DNA of 64,000 nt, taken from positions 1-64,000 of the forward strand of contig CAKTUH010000001.1 in the NCBI GenBank assembly GCA_934621885.1, in the 5' to 3' direction. Below, one piece after another: positions 34,927-48,196 of the stretch (its first letter is position 1; each line of letters begins with the position of its first letter). Under the pieces are notes generated by a model. That model made no database searches, was not told the DNA's origin, and saw only the letters and a program-made list of their open reading frames with translations. The position numbers and the translations under genes were made by a program. This stretch comes from an uncultured Collinsella sp. Its GTDB lineage: Bacteria > Actinomycetota > Coriobacteriia > Coriobacteriales > Coriobacteriaceae.

Positions 34927-35562
34927 CTAGTCGCGCAGAATGATGTCCATGGCGAGCATCAGATTGCGCTCGTCGATGGCAAACGGGGCGGCCTCGCGCG
35001 TCTTGGGCTTGGCGCAAAACGCGATGCCGGTGCCTGCCGCCTGGATCATGGGGATGTCGTTTGCTCCATCGCCGATCGCCACGGTGTGAGCAATGTCGAC
35101 ACCGCACTCAACTGCCCAATCCAATAGTTGGATGAGCTTGGACTCCTTGGTTACGATGTCGGCCGCCAGCTTGCCGGTGAGCTTGCCGTCAACGACTTCC
35201 AGGCGGTTGGCTAGGCAAAAGTCGATGCCCGCGGCGGCCACGATCTTATCGGCGACCTCATGGAAGCCGCCGCTCACCACGCCGACCTTCCAGCCCTTGC
35301 TGTGCGCCGAGCGCACGAGCTCCAACGCACCGGGGGTAAACGTTACGCGCTCAAAGGTGCGCTCGAACACGCTCTCGTCCAAACCGGCAAGCAGCCCCAC
35401 ACGCTCCTCGAGCGCCTGCTTAAAGTCCAGCTCGCCGCGCATGGCGCGCTCGGTGATCTGCGCCACCTGCTCGCCCACGCCGGCTTCCTCGCCCAACAGG
35501 TCGATAACCTCCTGGTTGATGAGGGTGGAGTCGATATCCATAACAATGAGGCGTGCAGTCAT
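34927..35562 (-). CDS. serB: Phosphoserine phosphatase (HAD superfamily)
   Basis: The last step of serine synthesis is indicated by the HAD motifs: nucleophile DIDSTL (motif 1), VVSGGFHEV (motif 2, Ser) and GDGANDIPMI (motif 4), with Lys in TKESK. The 211-residue product lacks the N-terminal regulatory domain of E. coli SerB. ATG 35562 follows GGAAAGG; the longer open frame upstream is unlikely to be translated. Confidence 0.92.
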   Translation of the reverse strand: MTARLIVMDIDSTLINQEVIDLLGEEAGVGEQVAQITERAMRGELDFKQALEERVGLLAGLDESVFERTFERVTFTPGALELVRSAHSKGWKVGVVSGGFHEVADKIVAAAGIDFCLANRLEVVDGKLTGKLAADIVTKESKLIQLLDWAVECGVDIAHTVAIGDGANDIPMIQAAGTGIAFCAKPKTREAAPFAIDERNLMLAMDIILRD

Positions 35563-35818
35563 GACGGGCCTTTCCAAGTGCTGTTGTATTGGGGCATATT
35601 GTCGCACGTGACGCGCGCGGGCGGGCGCCGCAGTGCGTCAATTGTTTCGTCTCCGTCAAGTCTTTGAGCGGGAGCCACTTTTTCGCGGTACATCGGCACA
35701 GGTGCGATAAGATAGAACGCCATGTCTGGCTGCGCGGTTTACGCAGGCTGGGCAAATCTGTACGACGCCGCCCGGAACGACACGGGGCGGCACAGATCCA
35801 TAAAGGAGGATCACTGGT

Positions 35819-37606
35819 ATGAGCCAGACCCGTCCCATCGACGAGCATTCCATGCACACCCGTACCTGCGGCGAGCTTCGCCGCGAGAACGTGGGCGAAG
35901 AGGTCACCCTCACCGGTTGGGTGAGCCGTCGCCGCGATCACGGCGGCCTTATCTTCTGCGACCTTCGCGACCGCGAGGGCATCACGCAGCTCACCTTCGA
36001 CCCCGAGCACTCCGACGGCGATGCCTTTAAGATTGCCGAGACCATGCGTCCCGAGTGGCCCATCAAGATTCACGGCGTCGTGCGCGCCCGTGGCGAGGAG
36101 ACCACCAACGCCAAGCTCGCGACCGGCGAGATTGAGGTCCTGACCGACCACGCCGAGGTGCTCAACACTTCCGTCACCCCGCCGTTCCAGATCGAGGACG
36201 GCATCGAGACCAGCGAGGATACCCGTCTGCGCTATCGCTATCTGGACCTCCGTCGTCCCGAGATGATGGCCAACCTCAAGCTGCGCTCCGACTTTACCTT
36301 CGCCATTCGCGAGGCGCTACACAACCGTGAGTTCATGGAGGTCGAGACGCCCTCCCTGTTCAAGTCCACGCCCGAGGGCGCTCGCGACTTTATCGTCCCC
36401 AGCCGCATCCAGCCGGGCAACTTCTACGCCCTGCCGCAGTCCCCGCAGCTCCTGAAGCAGCTGCTCATGGTCGGTGGCGTCGAGCGCTACTACCAGGTTG
36501 CCAAGTGCTTCCGCGACGAGGACCTGCGCGCCGACCGTCAGCCCGAGTTCACCCAGGTCGATATCGAGATGTCCTTCGTGGACCAGAACGACGTCATGAG
36601 CGCACTCGAAGAGGTTCTTGCCGATGCCTTCGGCCGCATGGGTGTCGAGATGCCCACGCCGCTGCGTCGCATGGACTACTGGGAGGCCATGGACACCTAT
36701 GGCTCCGACAAGCCCGATACCCGCTATGGCATGCACCTGGTCGACCTGACCGACATCTTTGCCAACTCCAAGTTCAAGGTCTTTGCGACTGCCGCGAACG
36801 AGGAGGGCTCCGTCGTCAAGGCCATCAACGCTAAGGGCGCCGGCGCCTGGGCACGTGCCAAGATCGATAAGCTCGCCGGCGTGGCCTCCACGTTTGGCGC
36901 CAAGGGCCTGGCCTGGATCGCCTTCCGCGAGGACGGCTCCATCAACAGCCCCATCGTCAAGTTCTTCTCGGACGAGGAGATGGCCGCTTTGCGTGATCGC
37001 ATGGACGTCGAGCCCGGCGACCTCGTGATGTTCGCCGCCGGCCCGCGCCTGCTCTCCGACGAGATCCTGGGCGGCATGCGCTCTCACATGGCTAATGCGC
37101 TCGGGATCAAGCGCGAGGGTCACGACTTCTTGTGGGTCGTCAACTTCCCGCTGTTCCATTGGGACGAGGACCGCAAGGCCTATGCCGCCGAGCACCAGCC
37201 CTTCACCCTGCCGACCGAGACCGACATCGCCAAGATCGAGGCCGACCCGCTGGCAGCCGGTTCGTGCACCTACGACTTTGTCATGGACGGCTTTGAGGCC
37301 GGCGGCGGTGGTATGCGTATCCACAACGCCGAGATGCAGATGTCCATGCTCAAGCTCCTTGGCTTTACCGAGGAGCGCGCCGAGTCGCAGTTCGGCTTCC
37401 TCATGGAGGCCCTCAAGTTTGGTGCGCCCCCGATGGGCGGCTTCGCTCTGGGTCTGGACCGCGTGTGCATGCTGCTCACCGGCTCCGACTCCATCCGCGA
37501 CGTCATGGCGTTCCCCAAGACGGCCAGCGGCTCCGATCTCATGTCGGGTGCCCCGAGTGCCGTTAGCGGCGCCCAGCTCAAGGACGTCAGCCTGCGCCTG
37601 ATGTAG
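35819..37606 (+). CDS. aspS: Aspartyl-tRNA synthetase
   Basis: The 595-residue enzyme is of bacterial type. The N-terminal OB fold reads VTLTGWVSRRRDHGGLIFCDLRD. Class II motif 1 (FMEVETPSLFKSTPEGARDF), flipping-loop QSPQLLKQLLM, motif 2 (FRDEDLRADRQPEFTQVD) and motif 3 (GLDRVCMLLTG) are present, and the GAD insertion domain lies at about 290-420. GGAGGA precedes the ATG. The bacterial length suggests discriminating or non-discriminating type cannot be settled here. Confidence 0.96.
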   Translation: MSQTRPIDEHSMHTRTCGELRRENVGEEVTLTGWVSRRRDHGGLIFCDLRDREGITQLTFDPEHSDGDAFKIAETMRPEWPIKIHGVVRARGEETTNAKLATGEIEVLTDHAEVLNTSVTPPFQIEDGIETSEDTRLRYRYLDLRRPEMMANLKLRSDFTFAIREALHNREFMEVETPSLFKSTPEGARDFIVPSRIQPGNFYALPQSPQLLKQLLMVGGVERYYQVAKCFRDEDLRADRQPEFTQVDIEMSFVDQNDVMSALEEVLADAFGRMGVEMPTPLRRMDYWEAMDTYGSDKPDTRYGMHLVDLTDIFANSKFKVFATAANEEGSVVKAINAKGAGAWARAKIDKLAGVASTFGAKGLAWIAFREDGSINSPIVKFFSDEEMAALRDRMDVEPGDLVMFAAGPRLLSDEILGGMRSHMANALGIKREGHDFLWVVNFPLFHWDEDRKAYAAEHQPFTLPTETDIAKIEADPLAAGSCTYDFVMDGFEAGGGGMRIHNAEMQMSMLKLLGFTEERAESQFGFLMEALKFGAPPMGGFALGLDRVCMLLTGSDSIRDVMAFPKTASGSDLMSGAPSAVSGAQLKDVSLRLM

Positions 37607-37629
37607 GCGAACGGCTACATATTGCCTGT

Positions 37630-37664
37630 AACGAGGGAAGGACATGCGCCTTCCCTCGTTTTTT
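37630..37664 (+). terminator. Terminator of aspS
   Basis: AACGAGGGAAGG (37630-37641) pairs perfectly with CCTTCCCTCGTT (37649-37660), followed by Ts to 37664. Confidence 0.9.
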
Positions 37665-37740
37665 GTGCGCGGGTATTGCGAGAACATGGGCGGAACGGGC
37701 GGCGCGGAAACGGGGGGCAGAATGAGCGCTCAAAACGGGG

Positions 37741-37776
37741 CGGGCTTTCCGCAACAGTTGTTTGGCGGAAAGCCCG
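37741..37776 (-). terminator. Terminator of the lac-type LacI gene
   Basis: CGGGCTTTCCGC (37741-37752) pairs with GCGGAAAGCCCG (37765-37776). On the minus strand it comes 10 nt after the regulator's stop; the following T-run is interrupted by GC. Confidence 0.65.
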
Positions 37777-37786
37777 GCCCAGTTTC

Positions 37787-38803
37787 TTACAGCGAATCTC
37801 TTTTGACGAGCTGCATGTGCATCACGGAGGTGGTGGGCTCGGCGCCCTTGATCATGTCGAGCGCAATGTTGGCGGCCATGTGGCCTTCCTCGCGTAGCGG
37901 CTGCCGGATAGTCGTGAGCGCGGGGGTGCAGCGCGCCGCAATCTCGTGATCGTCGAAACCAACGACGGAAACATCCGCCGGAACAGAAAGGCCTGCCTCG
38001 TTGAGCGCGGTGATAACGCCGTTCGCAATACGGTCCGAGCCGCAGAGCACGCCATCGAAGGCGATCTCGCGCGCGAGGAGCTGGTGCATTGCCTGATAGC
38101 CATCTCCGCTGTTCCATCCGGTGTAGATAACACTCTCGTCCGGGAGGTCTTTGCCCAAGACAGCGCGGTAGCCGCGCAGGCGGTCGATGACGGCGGGGTT
38201 GTCCTGCGGTCCCAGCACGGCGACGATCTCCTTGCGTCCGCGTTCTTTCATAGCGAGCGCGGCAAAGCGCCCGCCTTCTTCGTCGTCTGAGTAGACCGTC
38301 GAGAACACATCGCGATAAGGATGGCCCTCGAGCTGGCCGCACAATACGGTGGGAACGCTCAGCTCGCGCAGCACCTCGAGCAGCTCGCTGCCCTTGTAGG
38401 GAGAGACGTCGATGACTGCGTCGAACGAGCGGCGCTCAAAATGCTCGCGTGCGCGGTTGCGCTCATGCGTAGAAGACGCCTGCAAGATAACGGGCAGATA
38501 GGACGACTCCGACAGTTCCTCGGTAATACCGCTCAGGAACTCGCTGTATGTGGGGTCGCTGAACAACTCACTCAGAGGCTCGGTCACGAGCACGGCGATG
38601 ATTTCCGTGCGCCCGACGGCAAGTGCTCGGCCACGAGCGTTGGGGACAAAATTGACTTCCTTGGCCGCCGCGCGGACGCGTTTTTTGGTTTCTTCGCTGA
38701 TGCGGGGCGAATCGTTGAGGGCGCGCGATGCCGTGGAGCGCGACACGCCGGCAGCTGCGGCAACCTCGGCAAGCGTAGGTGCGGTGCGAACTGGTTGGGT
38801 CAT
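37787..38803 (-). CDS. LacI-family repressor of the beta-galactosidase operon
   Basis: The 338-residue protein has an N-terminal HTH (TLAEVAAAAGVSRSTASRAL, about 10-29), a hinge helix (PNARGRALAVGR) and a periplasmic-binding-protein ligand domain. It is divergent from lacZ across a 376-bp region with three copies of a CAACCGGTTG-centred palindrome. AGGAG precedes the ATG. That it represses the GH2 operon is inference from position and operators. Confidence 0.9.
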   Translation of the reverse strand: MTQPVRTAPTLAEVAAAAGVSRSTASRALNDSPRISEETKKRVRAAAKEVNFVPNARGRALAVGRTEIIAVLVTEPLSELFSDPTYSEFLSGITEELSESSYLPVILQASSTHERNRAREHFERRSFDAVIDVSPYKGSELLEVLRELSVPTVLCGQLEGHPYRDVFSTVYSDDEEGGRFAALAMKERGRKEIVAVLGPQDNPAVIDRLRGYRAVLGKDLPDESVIYTGWNSGDGYQAMHQLLAREIAFDGVLCGSDRIANGVITALNEAGLSVPADVSVVGFDDHEIAARCTPALTTIRQPLREEGHMAANIALDMIKGAEPTTSVMHMQLVKRDSL

Positions 38804-39040
38804 GGCATCTCCTGGAACATGCGGTCGGTGTTGTTACTGATACGGGCTGGTGCGGATACAGCTTACTATAGTGCGCCTGAACAGCGTTCATGATATCCGG
38901 CCACTGGCAGCATTTCGCATCCAAGCTGCTGCTGAACATGTTTTGCAAAGGTGGGGCATAGATGGGCACGGCCGTTGTCCGCCGCCCTGGGAACACTGTT
39001 TTGCGTCGAGCTTCGATACTCAGAGTGACATAAGTGTCGC

Positions 39041-39147
39041 GGTTGTACAACCGGTTGCACCGTTAATCCGGCGAAATCGACCGTTCAGCAGACAACCGGT
39101 TGCACAGTATTTTGCATCGCCCGTAAGATAAGGACAACCGGTTGCAC
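39041..39147. promoter_or_regulatory. Three LacI-type operators before the beta-galactosidase gene
   Basis: ACAACCGGTTGCAC recurs in this 376-bp divergent gap, centred at 39052/39053, 39097/39098 and 39139/39140; spacings are 45 and 42 bp, about four helical turns. The first copy overlaps a second palindrome, GGTTGTACAACC (39041-39052). The last is 33 nt before the lacZ ATG, suggesting looping and roadblock repression. The rest of the gap (38804-39040) shows no gene. Confidence 0.8.
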
Positions 39148-39164
39148 AAGAATCACTACGATGA

Positions 39165-42188
<3,024 letters not shown>

Positions 42189-42191
42189 GTC

Positions 42192-42647
42192 ATGCATCTC
42201 TTTAACTCTCGCGCCGACTTCGACGCTCAGATGAAGTCCGTCAAGAAGTGGATGCGCACTGGCCAGGCGCTCGACGGCGTTGCCGACCTGCAGCACGACG
42301 TGGCCTATTCCATCGGCGACTCGTTGGTGTACTGGTGGGTCTATGCCCGCGAGGCGGCTACCGCCGATCTGGTCGGTCACCGTCGCTACCATGCCGTCCT
42401 CGCTCCGCTCGACGGCGACCTGACCGTCGAGGTTGCCCCCAAGGCAGATCTCGCCTGCACCCGCGCTTACAGCGATATCGATGATCGTGAGCGCTTTGAG
42501 GGGGCAGGGGAGAAGGTGACGATTCCCGCCGGCGGCGTTGCCGTTGTCGAGATCGACGAGGCGTATCGCATCCTCGCCGACACCACGGATCCCCGCGTCG
42601 TCGTGCTCCACGTGACGGTCGAAGGTTATTCCTTCCCCAACAAGTAG
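42192..42647 (+). CDS. EbgC-like beta-subunit (YhcH/YjgK/YiaL family)
   Basis: The 151-residue protein resembles the YhcH/YjgK/YiaL (DUF386) cupin-like family, which includes EbgC, the small subunit of the Ebg beta-galactosidase. It retains the terminal motif of a metal-binding cupin (VTIPAGGVAVVEIDEAYR). Its gene begins 3 nt after the lacZ stop, as ebgC follows ebgA. It probably modulates or completes the galactosidase; some family members are anomerases or N-acetylneuraminate-related. Confidence 0.8.
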   Translation: MHLFNSRADFDAQMKSVKKWMRTGQALDGVADLQHDVAYSIGDSLVYWWVYAREAATADLVGHRRYHAVLAPLDGDLTVEVAPKADLACTRAYSDIDDRERFEGAGEKVTIPAGGVAVVEIDEAYRILADTTDPRVVVLHVTVEGYSFPNK

Positions 42648-42732
42648 TATTCGTCCGCCTGGACGTTTGCTTTGCGCCGTTAAGGGGGATGGCTTTGTTG
42701 ACTCCCTTTTCCCATTCCCCTTAGCAGGTGCG

Positions 42733-42767
42733 CCGTCCGTGATTGCACTTGCAGCCCGGACGGTTTT
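42733..42767 (+). terminator. Terminator of the beta-galactosidase operon
   Basis: CCGTCCG (42733-42739) pairs with CGGACGG (42757-42763), followed by TTTT. A second shorter stem, TAAGGGG/CCCCTTA (42681-42687/42717-42723), precedes it. Confidence 0.75.
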
Positions 42768-42787
42768 ATATGAGATATAACGGATGA

Positions 42788-44263
<1,476 letters not shown>

Positions 44264-44312
44264 CGACCGAGATTCATCTACGGCTGTGGAATAATTCGAT
44301 TCCCCTTCCCAT

Positions 44313-44340
44313 GGAGGGGCCCTTCGGGGCCCCTCCTTTT
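44313..44340 (+). terminator. Terminator of the APC permease
   Basis: GGAGGGGCCC (44313-44322) and GGGCCCCTCC (44327-44336) form a perfect 10-bp stem around TTCG, followed by TTTT. Confidence 0.92.
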
Positions 44341-44362
44341 GCGTTTTGGGGCATGCTATTTG

Positions 44363-44592
44363 ACCCCGTGGTCAAAAAATGCCAAATATGAGTACTGTTG
44401 CAAAAGTAGTGCCATATTTTTTGGCATGATTTGAGCGAAAACGGGCTTAGAATCAATTTATCTAACCCCCTATAGATACGATTTGGTGGCTTCTAGACCC
44501 TTAAAATCGGCCAAAACGGCCATTTTGCTCTCGATTTTGCTGCCACTAAATTGGTGACAGTACTCATATTTGCCACTTTTTGCCCACAGGGT
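44363..44592. repeat. 230-bp element with ~36-nt inverted terminal arms
   Basis: Arm 44363-44399 is an imperfect inverted copy of 44557-44592 (about six mismatches over 36 nt); both contain the perfectly matched CAAATATGAGTACTGT. The interior is AT-rich with the palindrome GGCCAAAACGGCC. No transposase gene is present. It fills most of the 44264-44684 gap, in which I see no gene. Confidence 0.8.
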
Positions 44593-44684
44593 ATCCGAAA
44601 GGGTCCTCGACAAGCATCTAACGGTACAATAACTACCACGTGGCTGGGTTTGCCGGCCGAATGAGCGATGCCGCGGGAGGGGAC

Positions 44685-44933
44685 ATGGTCGAGTTTACAA
44701 AGACGATTAAAGATCCGTTGGGACTGCATGCCCGCCCGGTTGCGCTGCTTTATGACATCATCGCCAGGCATCGTAGTGACGTGTCGGTCAGTATTGGCGA
44801 CCGCCATACCGATGGTCGCGACGTTATGGGCCTCATGGCTCTCTACGGCGAGTGCGGCGAGGACATCATCTTCCGCGTTTCGGGCGTAGACGAGGCTTCG
44901 TGCGTCACGTCGATCAGAAACCTTTCGCTCTAA
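44685..44933 (+). CDS. HPr-like phosphocarrier with Asp at position 46
   Basis: HPr passes phosphate from enzyme I to sugar PTS permeases. The 82-residue protein has the active His15 in GLHARPVA and the usual C-terminal fold. The regulatory Ser46, target of HPr kinase in Firmicutes, is replaced: the segment reads DGRDVMGLMAL and the aligned residue is Asp46, a phosphate mimic by charge. Gene start is ATG 44685 with GGGAGGGG upstream. No other PTS gene is nearby. It may be an HPr with constitutive regulatory behaviour or just one lacking HprK control. Confidence 0.85.
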   Translation: MVEFTKTIKDPLGLHARPVALLYDIIARHRSDVSVSIGDRHTDGRDVMGLMALYGECGEDIIFRVSGVDEASCVTSIRNLSL

Positions 44934-44943
44934 GCGCAGTGTA

Positions 44944-44974
44944 ATGTGACAAAGGGACAGTTCCTTTGTCACAT
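44944..44974. repeat. 12-bp perfect hairpin after the HPr gene
   Basis: ATGTGACAAAGG (44944-44955) pairs with CCTTTGTCACAT (44963-44974). No T-run. It lies 10 nt past the HPr stop and just before a second hairpin. Confidence 0.7.
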
Positions 44975-44987
44975 GAATTGGTATGAC

Positions 44988-45028
44988 AAGGCACCGTAAA
45001 GGGATACCTTTGCGGCGCCTTCTTTGTT
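44988..45028 (+). terminator. Terminator of the HPr gene
   Basis: AAGGCACCGTAAAGG (44988-45002) pairs with CCTTTGCGGCGCCTT (45007-45021) around GATA, with two mismatches; CTTTGTTT follows. Confidence 0.7.
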
Positions 45029-45169
45029 TCGCATGGGAAACTTTTTCGAAAACTGAATAGGGACCCTTCCCAAAAAGTTAACCGCGTGCTAGTTTACTAA
45101 AGCGAACATAGACGTGGCTAACTTTCGCCGTGTCGATGTTGAGGACGATTCGATGTTAGGAGCCCAGTC

Positions 45170-45412
45170 ATGTCTAGCGGACCGCAGATGCCGGCTATGC
45201 CGCTTTCGATGGTGAAGGCGGGCGAAACCGTGCGCGTGTCTCGTGTAAAGGGCAACGAGGACATGAAGCACCACCTCAAGGACCTCGGCTTTGTCGAGGG
45301 TAGCGAGATCCACGTGGTGAGCTCGAGTGGCGCCAACATCATCGTCACCGTGCTGGGCGCTCGCTTTGGCATCGATTCCAAGGTGGCCATGCACATCATG
45401 ACCGTCGGTTAG
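45170..45412 (+). CDS. feoA: FeoA-like ferrous iron transport protein (first)
   Basis: The 80-residue protein is an SH3-like FeoA domain: MKHHLKDLGFVEGSEIHVV, then a strand with GARFGIDSKVAMHIMT. Such proteins bind and help FeoB. GGAG precedes the ATG. It is the first gene of the feoA-feoA-feoB operon. Upstream lies a 100-bp AT-rich region that should hold the promoter. Confidence 0.88.
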   Translation: MSSGPQMPAMPLSMVKAGETVRVSRVKGNEDMKHHLKDLGFVEGSEIHVVSSSGANIIVTVLGARFGIDSKVAMHIMTVG

Positions 45413-45452
45413 TCGACGGTATTTTTGCAAGTACTGAAAGGGGGACAAGTAA

Positions 45453-45674
45453 ATGAAGACGTTGGGTGACGTTAAGGTGGGCGAGAGCTCTACCATCGTC
45501 AAGCTTCACGGTGAGGGCGCGCTTCGTCGCCACCTTATGGACCTGGGGCTCATCAAGGGCACGTCGTTTAAGGTCGTGAAGGTCGCACCGCTCGGAGATC
45601 CGGTCGAGATCAACGTGCGCGGCTACGAGCTTTCCATCCGCAAGGAGGAGGCCGCCGTCGTCGAGGTCCAGTAA
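45453..45674 (+). CDS. feoA: FeoA-like ferrous iron transport protein (second)
   Basis: The 73-residue protein is a second SH3-like FeoA domain (LRRHLMDLGLIKGTSFKVV, VRGYELSIRKEEAAVVEV). Its sequence is more canonical than that of the first. GGGGG precedes the ATG. Two FeoA genes before one feoB is known in several anaerobes and suggests a two-part FeoA contribution to the FeoB complex. Confidence 0.9.
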   Translation: MKTLGDVKVGESSTIVKLHGEGALRRHLMDLGLIKGTSFKVVKVAPLGDPVEINVRGYELSIRKEEAAVVEVQ

Positions 45675-45704
45675 AAGGGCCCGCGGCGCACATTTCTGCA
45701 GATA

Positions 45705-45726
45705 AAGTTAGGTTTTTCTAACTTAA
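45705..45726. promoter_or_regulatory. DtxR/IdeR-like metal-repressor site before feoB
   Basis: AAGTTAG, GTTTTT, CTAACTT (45705-45724) is a 7-bp inverted repeat, and TTAGGTTTTTCTAACTTAA (45708-45726) keeps the outer half-sites of the DtxR/IdeR consensus. It lies about 75 bp before feoB, inside the operon, so it may drive an internal, iron-controlled promoter. Confidence 0.5.
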
Positions 45727-45799
45727 CGCAGCATCTTTGAAGCACATTATCCAGCCCGTGCGGAGAAAGCAGCGCGGGCAAACAAGGAAGAAGGATTGA

Positions 45800-48127
45800 A
45801 TGGCGGATTCTCAGATCCATGTCGCACTGGCGGGTAACCCCAACTGCGGCAAGACCACGCTTTTCAACCTGATCACCGGCGCCAACGGCTACGTTGGCAA
45901 CTGGCCCGGTGTCACGGTTGAGAAAAAGGAGGCCAAGCTCCTGAGTGATAAGAGCGTCACGATTACGGACCTCCCCGGCATCTACTCGCTTTCCCCCTAC
46001 AGCCCCGAGGAGCAGTGCTCGCGCGATTACCTCATGAGCGGCGAGCCCGATGTCGTCGTCCAGGTAGTCGACGCCACCAACCTCGAGCGCAACCTGTACC
46101 TGGCGCTTCAGGTCATCGAGACCGGTCTTCCCGTGGTCGTCGCCCTCAACATGGCCGACCTGGTCGAGAAGAACGGCGATAAGATCGACACCGACAAGCT
46201 TTCCAAGAAGCTTGGCTGCCCGGTCATGATGATTTCGGCTCTTAAGAACAAGGGCATCACGGAGCTGTTCGATCAGGTCAAGAAGTCCGCTGCTACCAAG
46301 GGCCAGGTGCCGGAGCATAAGTTCGACTCTTCCATCGAGGACGTTCTGACCCACATCGAGAACAACCTGCCGGATAGCGTCCCCGCCAACAAGCGCCGCT
46401 ACTACGCCGTCAAGCTGTTCGAGCGCGATGCGGACGCCTGCAAGCTCATCAACCTTACCAAGGAGAAGGCTGCTCGCGTGGAGCAGCTGGTCGCCCAGTG
46501 CGAGCAGGACTGCGACGACGACGCCGAGTCCATCATCACCGGCGAGCGCTACGGCGTCATCGCCCACATCATCGACGAGTGCATGACCAAGGCTCCTGCC
46601 AAGATGAGCACCTCCGAGAAGATCGACCGCGTGGTTACCAACCGTATCCTGGGCCTGCCGATCTTTGTGGTCATCATGTTCTGCGTGTACTACATTGCCG
46701 TCTCCACCCTGGGCGGCACGGTGACCGACTTCACCAATGACCAGCTCTTCGGTACCGATGGCTGGTACGTGCTCGGCCAGGGCCGCGATGCCTACGACGC
46801 AGCCGTCGAGGCTGCGGGCGACGATGCCGATTCGGTCGATCCGGCGCAGTATGGTCCCTATGTCCCCGGCATTACCACCATGGTGCACGATGCCCTCGTG
46901 GCGGGCGGCACTGAGGACGGCGGTCTGGTCGATTCACTCGTCTGTGACGGTATCGTCGGCGGCTTGGGCGCCATCTTCGGCTTCGTTCCGCAGATGTTCC
47001 TGCTCTTTGTGATGCTGTCCTTCCTGGAGGACTGCGGCTACATGGCCCGTGTTGCCTTCATCATGGACCGCGTATTCCGCCGCTTCGGCCTGTCCGGTAA
47101 GTCCTTCATCCCCATGCTCGTGTCCTCGGGCTGCGGCGTCCCCGGCGTCATGGCTACTAAGACCATCGAGAACGAGAAGGACCGCCGCATGACGGTCATG
47201 ACCACCACGTTCATCCCCTGCGGCGCTAAGCTGCCGATCATCGCCCTGCTCATGGGTTCTATCATCGGTGACTCTTCCACCACCGCCGCGTGGATCAGCC
47301 CGCTCTTCTACTTCCTGGGCGTCTTTGCCGTCATCGGTTCGGGCCTGATGCTCAAGAAGACCAAACTCTTCGCCGGCCGTCCCACGCCGTTTGTCATGGA
47401 GCTGCCTGCCTACCACTTCCCGGCGATCCGTTCTTGGGCGCTGCATGTGTGGGAGCGCTGCTGGGCCTTTATCAAGAAGGCCGGCACGGTTATCTTCGCT
47501 TCTACCGTCGTGGTTTGGTTCCTGTCCAACTTCGGCAGCTACAATGGTGCCTTCGGCTTCCTGCCCGCGATGGAGGGCATCCCCGAGGAGTTCATGGACT
47601 ACTCCGTGCTCGCTATGCTCGGCAACCTGGTCGCTTGGATCTTCGCGCCGCTCGGCTTTAGCACCTGGCAGGCAACCGCGCTGACCGTCTCGGGCCTCGT
47701 TGCCAAGGAGAACGTTGTCGCTACCGCCGGCTCGCTGTTGTCCGTTGCCGACGCCGCCGAGACCGACCCGAGCCTGTGGACCGCGTTCGCCGGCATGTTC
47801 CCGACCATGGGCGCCTGCGTTGCCTTTGGCGCCTTTAACCTGCTGTGCGCTCCGTGCTTTGCCGCCATGGGCACCATCCGCAATCAGATGGACTCCGGCA
47901 AGTGGACTGCAATCGCTATTGGCTACGAGTGCGCCTTCGCTTGGGTGATTGGTCTGTTCATCAACCAGTTCTACAACCTGCTTGTTCTGGGTCAGTTTGG
48001 TGTCTGGACGGTTGTCGCCATCGTGCTGCTGGTTGCGATGCTCTTCCAGATCTTCCGTCCCATGCCCAAGCATGTCTGGACCGACGAGGACGAGACCAAC
48101 ACCGCCTCCGCTGCTGTTTCCGCCTAG
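45800..48127 (+). CDS. feoB: Ferrous iron transporter FeoB
   Basis: FeoB is a membrane Fe(II) importer with a cytoplasmic G domain. The 775-residue protein shows G1 GNPNCGKTT (12-20), G3 DLPG (57-60) and G4 NMAD (117-120), followed by a helical bundle and two Gate domains in the membrane (about 280-760). The periplasmic-side loop at about 315-370 is longer than in E. coli FeoB. The start has GAAGAAGG upstream. A Cys-rich small partner gene lies 260 bp downstream. Confidence 0.95.
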   Translation: MADSQIHVALAGNPNCGKTTLFNLITGANGYVGNWPGVTVEKKEAKLLSDKSVTITDLPGIYSLSPYSPEEQCSRDYLMSGEPDVVVQVVDATNLERNLYLALQVIETGLPVVVALNMADLVEKNGDKIDTDKLSKKLGCPVMMISALKNKGITELFDQVKKSAATKGQVPEHKFDSSIEDVLTHIENNLPDSVPANKRRYYAVKLFERDADACKLINLTKEKAARVEQLVAQCEQDCDDDAESIITGERYGVIAHIIDECMTKAPAKMSTSEKIDRVVTNRILGLPIFVVIMFCVYYIAVSTLGGTVTDFTNDQLFGTDGWYVLGQGRDAYDAAVEAAGDDADSVDPAQYGPYVPGITTMVHDALVAGGTEDGGLVDSLVCDGIVGGLGAIFGFVPQMFLLFVMLSFLEDCGYMARVAFIMDRVFRRFGLSGKSFIPMLVSSGCGVPGVMATKTIENEKDRRMTVMTTTFIPCGAKLPIIALLMGSIIGDSSTTAAWISPLFYFLGVFAVIGSGLMLKKTKLFAGRPTPFVMELPAYHFPAIRSWALHVWERCWAFIKKAGTVIFASTVVVWFLSNFGSYNGAFGFLPAMEGIPEEFMDYSVLAMLGNLVAWIFAPLGFSTWQATALTVSGLVAKENVVATAGSLLSVADAAETDPSLWTAFAGMFPTMGACVAFGAFNLLCAPCFAAMGTIRNQMDSGKWTAIAIGYECAFAWVIGLFINQFYNLLVLGQFGVWTVVAIVLLVAMLFQIFRPMPKHVWTDEDETNTASAAVSA

Positions 48128-48157
48128 TTCCGAATAAGGACGAGCCCCTTTCCACGA

Positions 48158-48191
48158 AGCCCGGGTATCCCGACGATACCCGGGCTTTTTT
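48158..48191 (+). terminator. Terminator of feoB
   Basis: AGCCCGGGTATC (48158-48169) and GATACCCGGGCT (48175-48186) form a perfect 12-bp stem, followed by Ts to 48191. Confidence 0.92.
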
Positions 48192-48196
48192 GGTGC

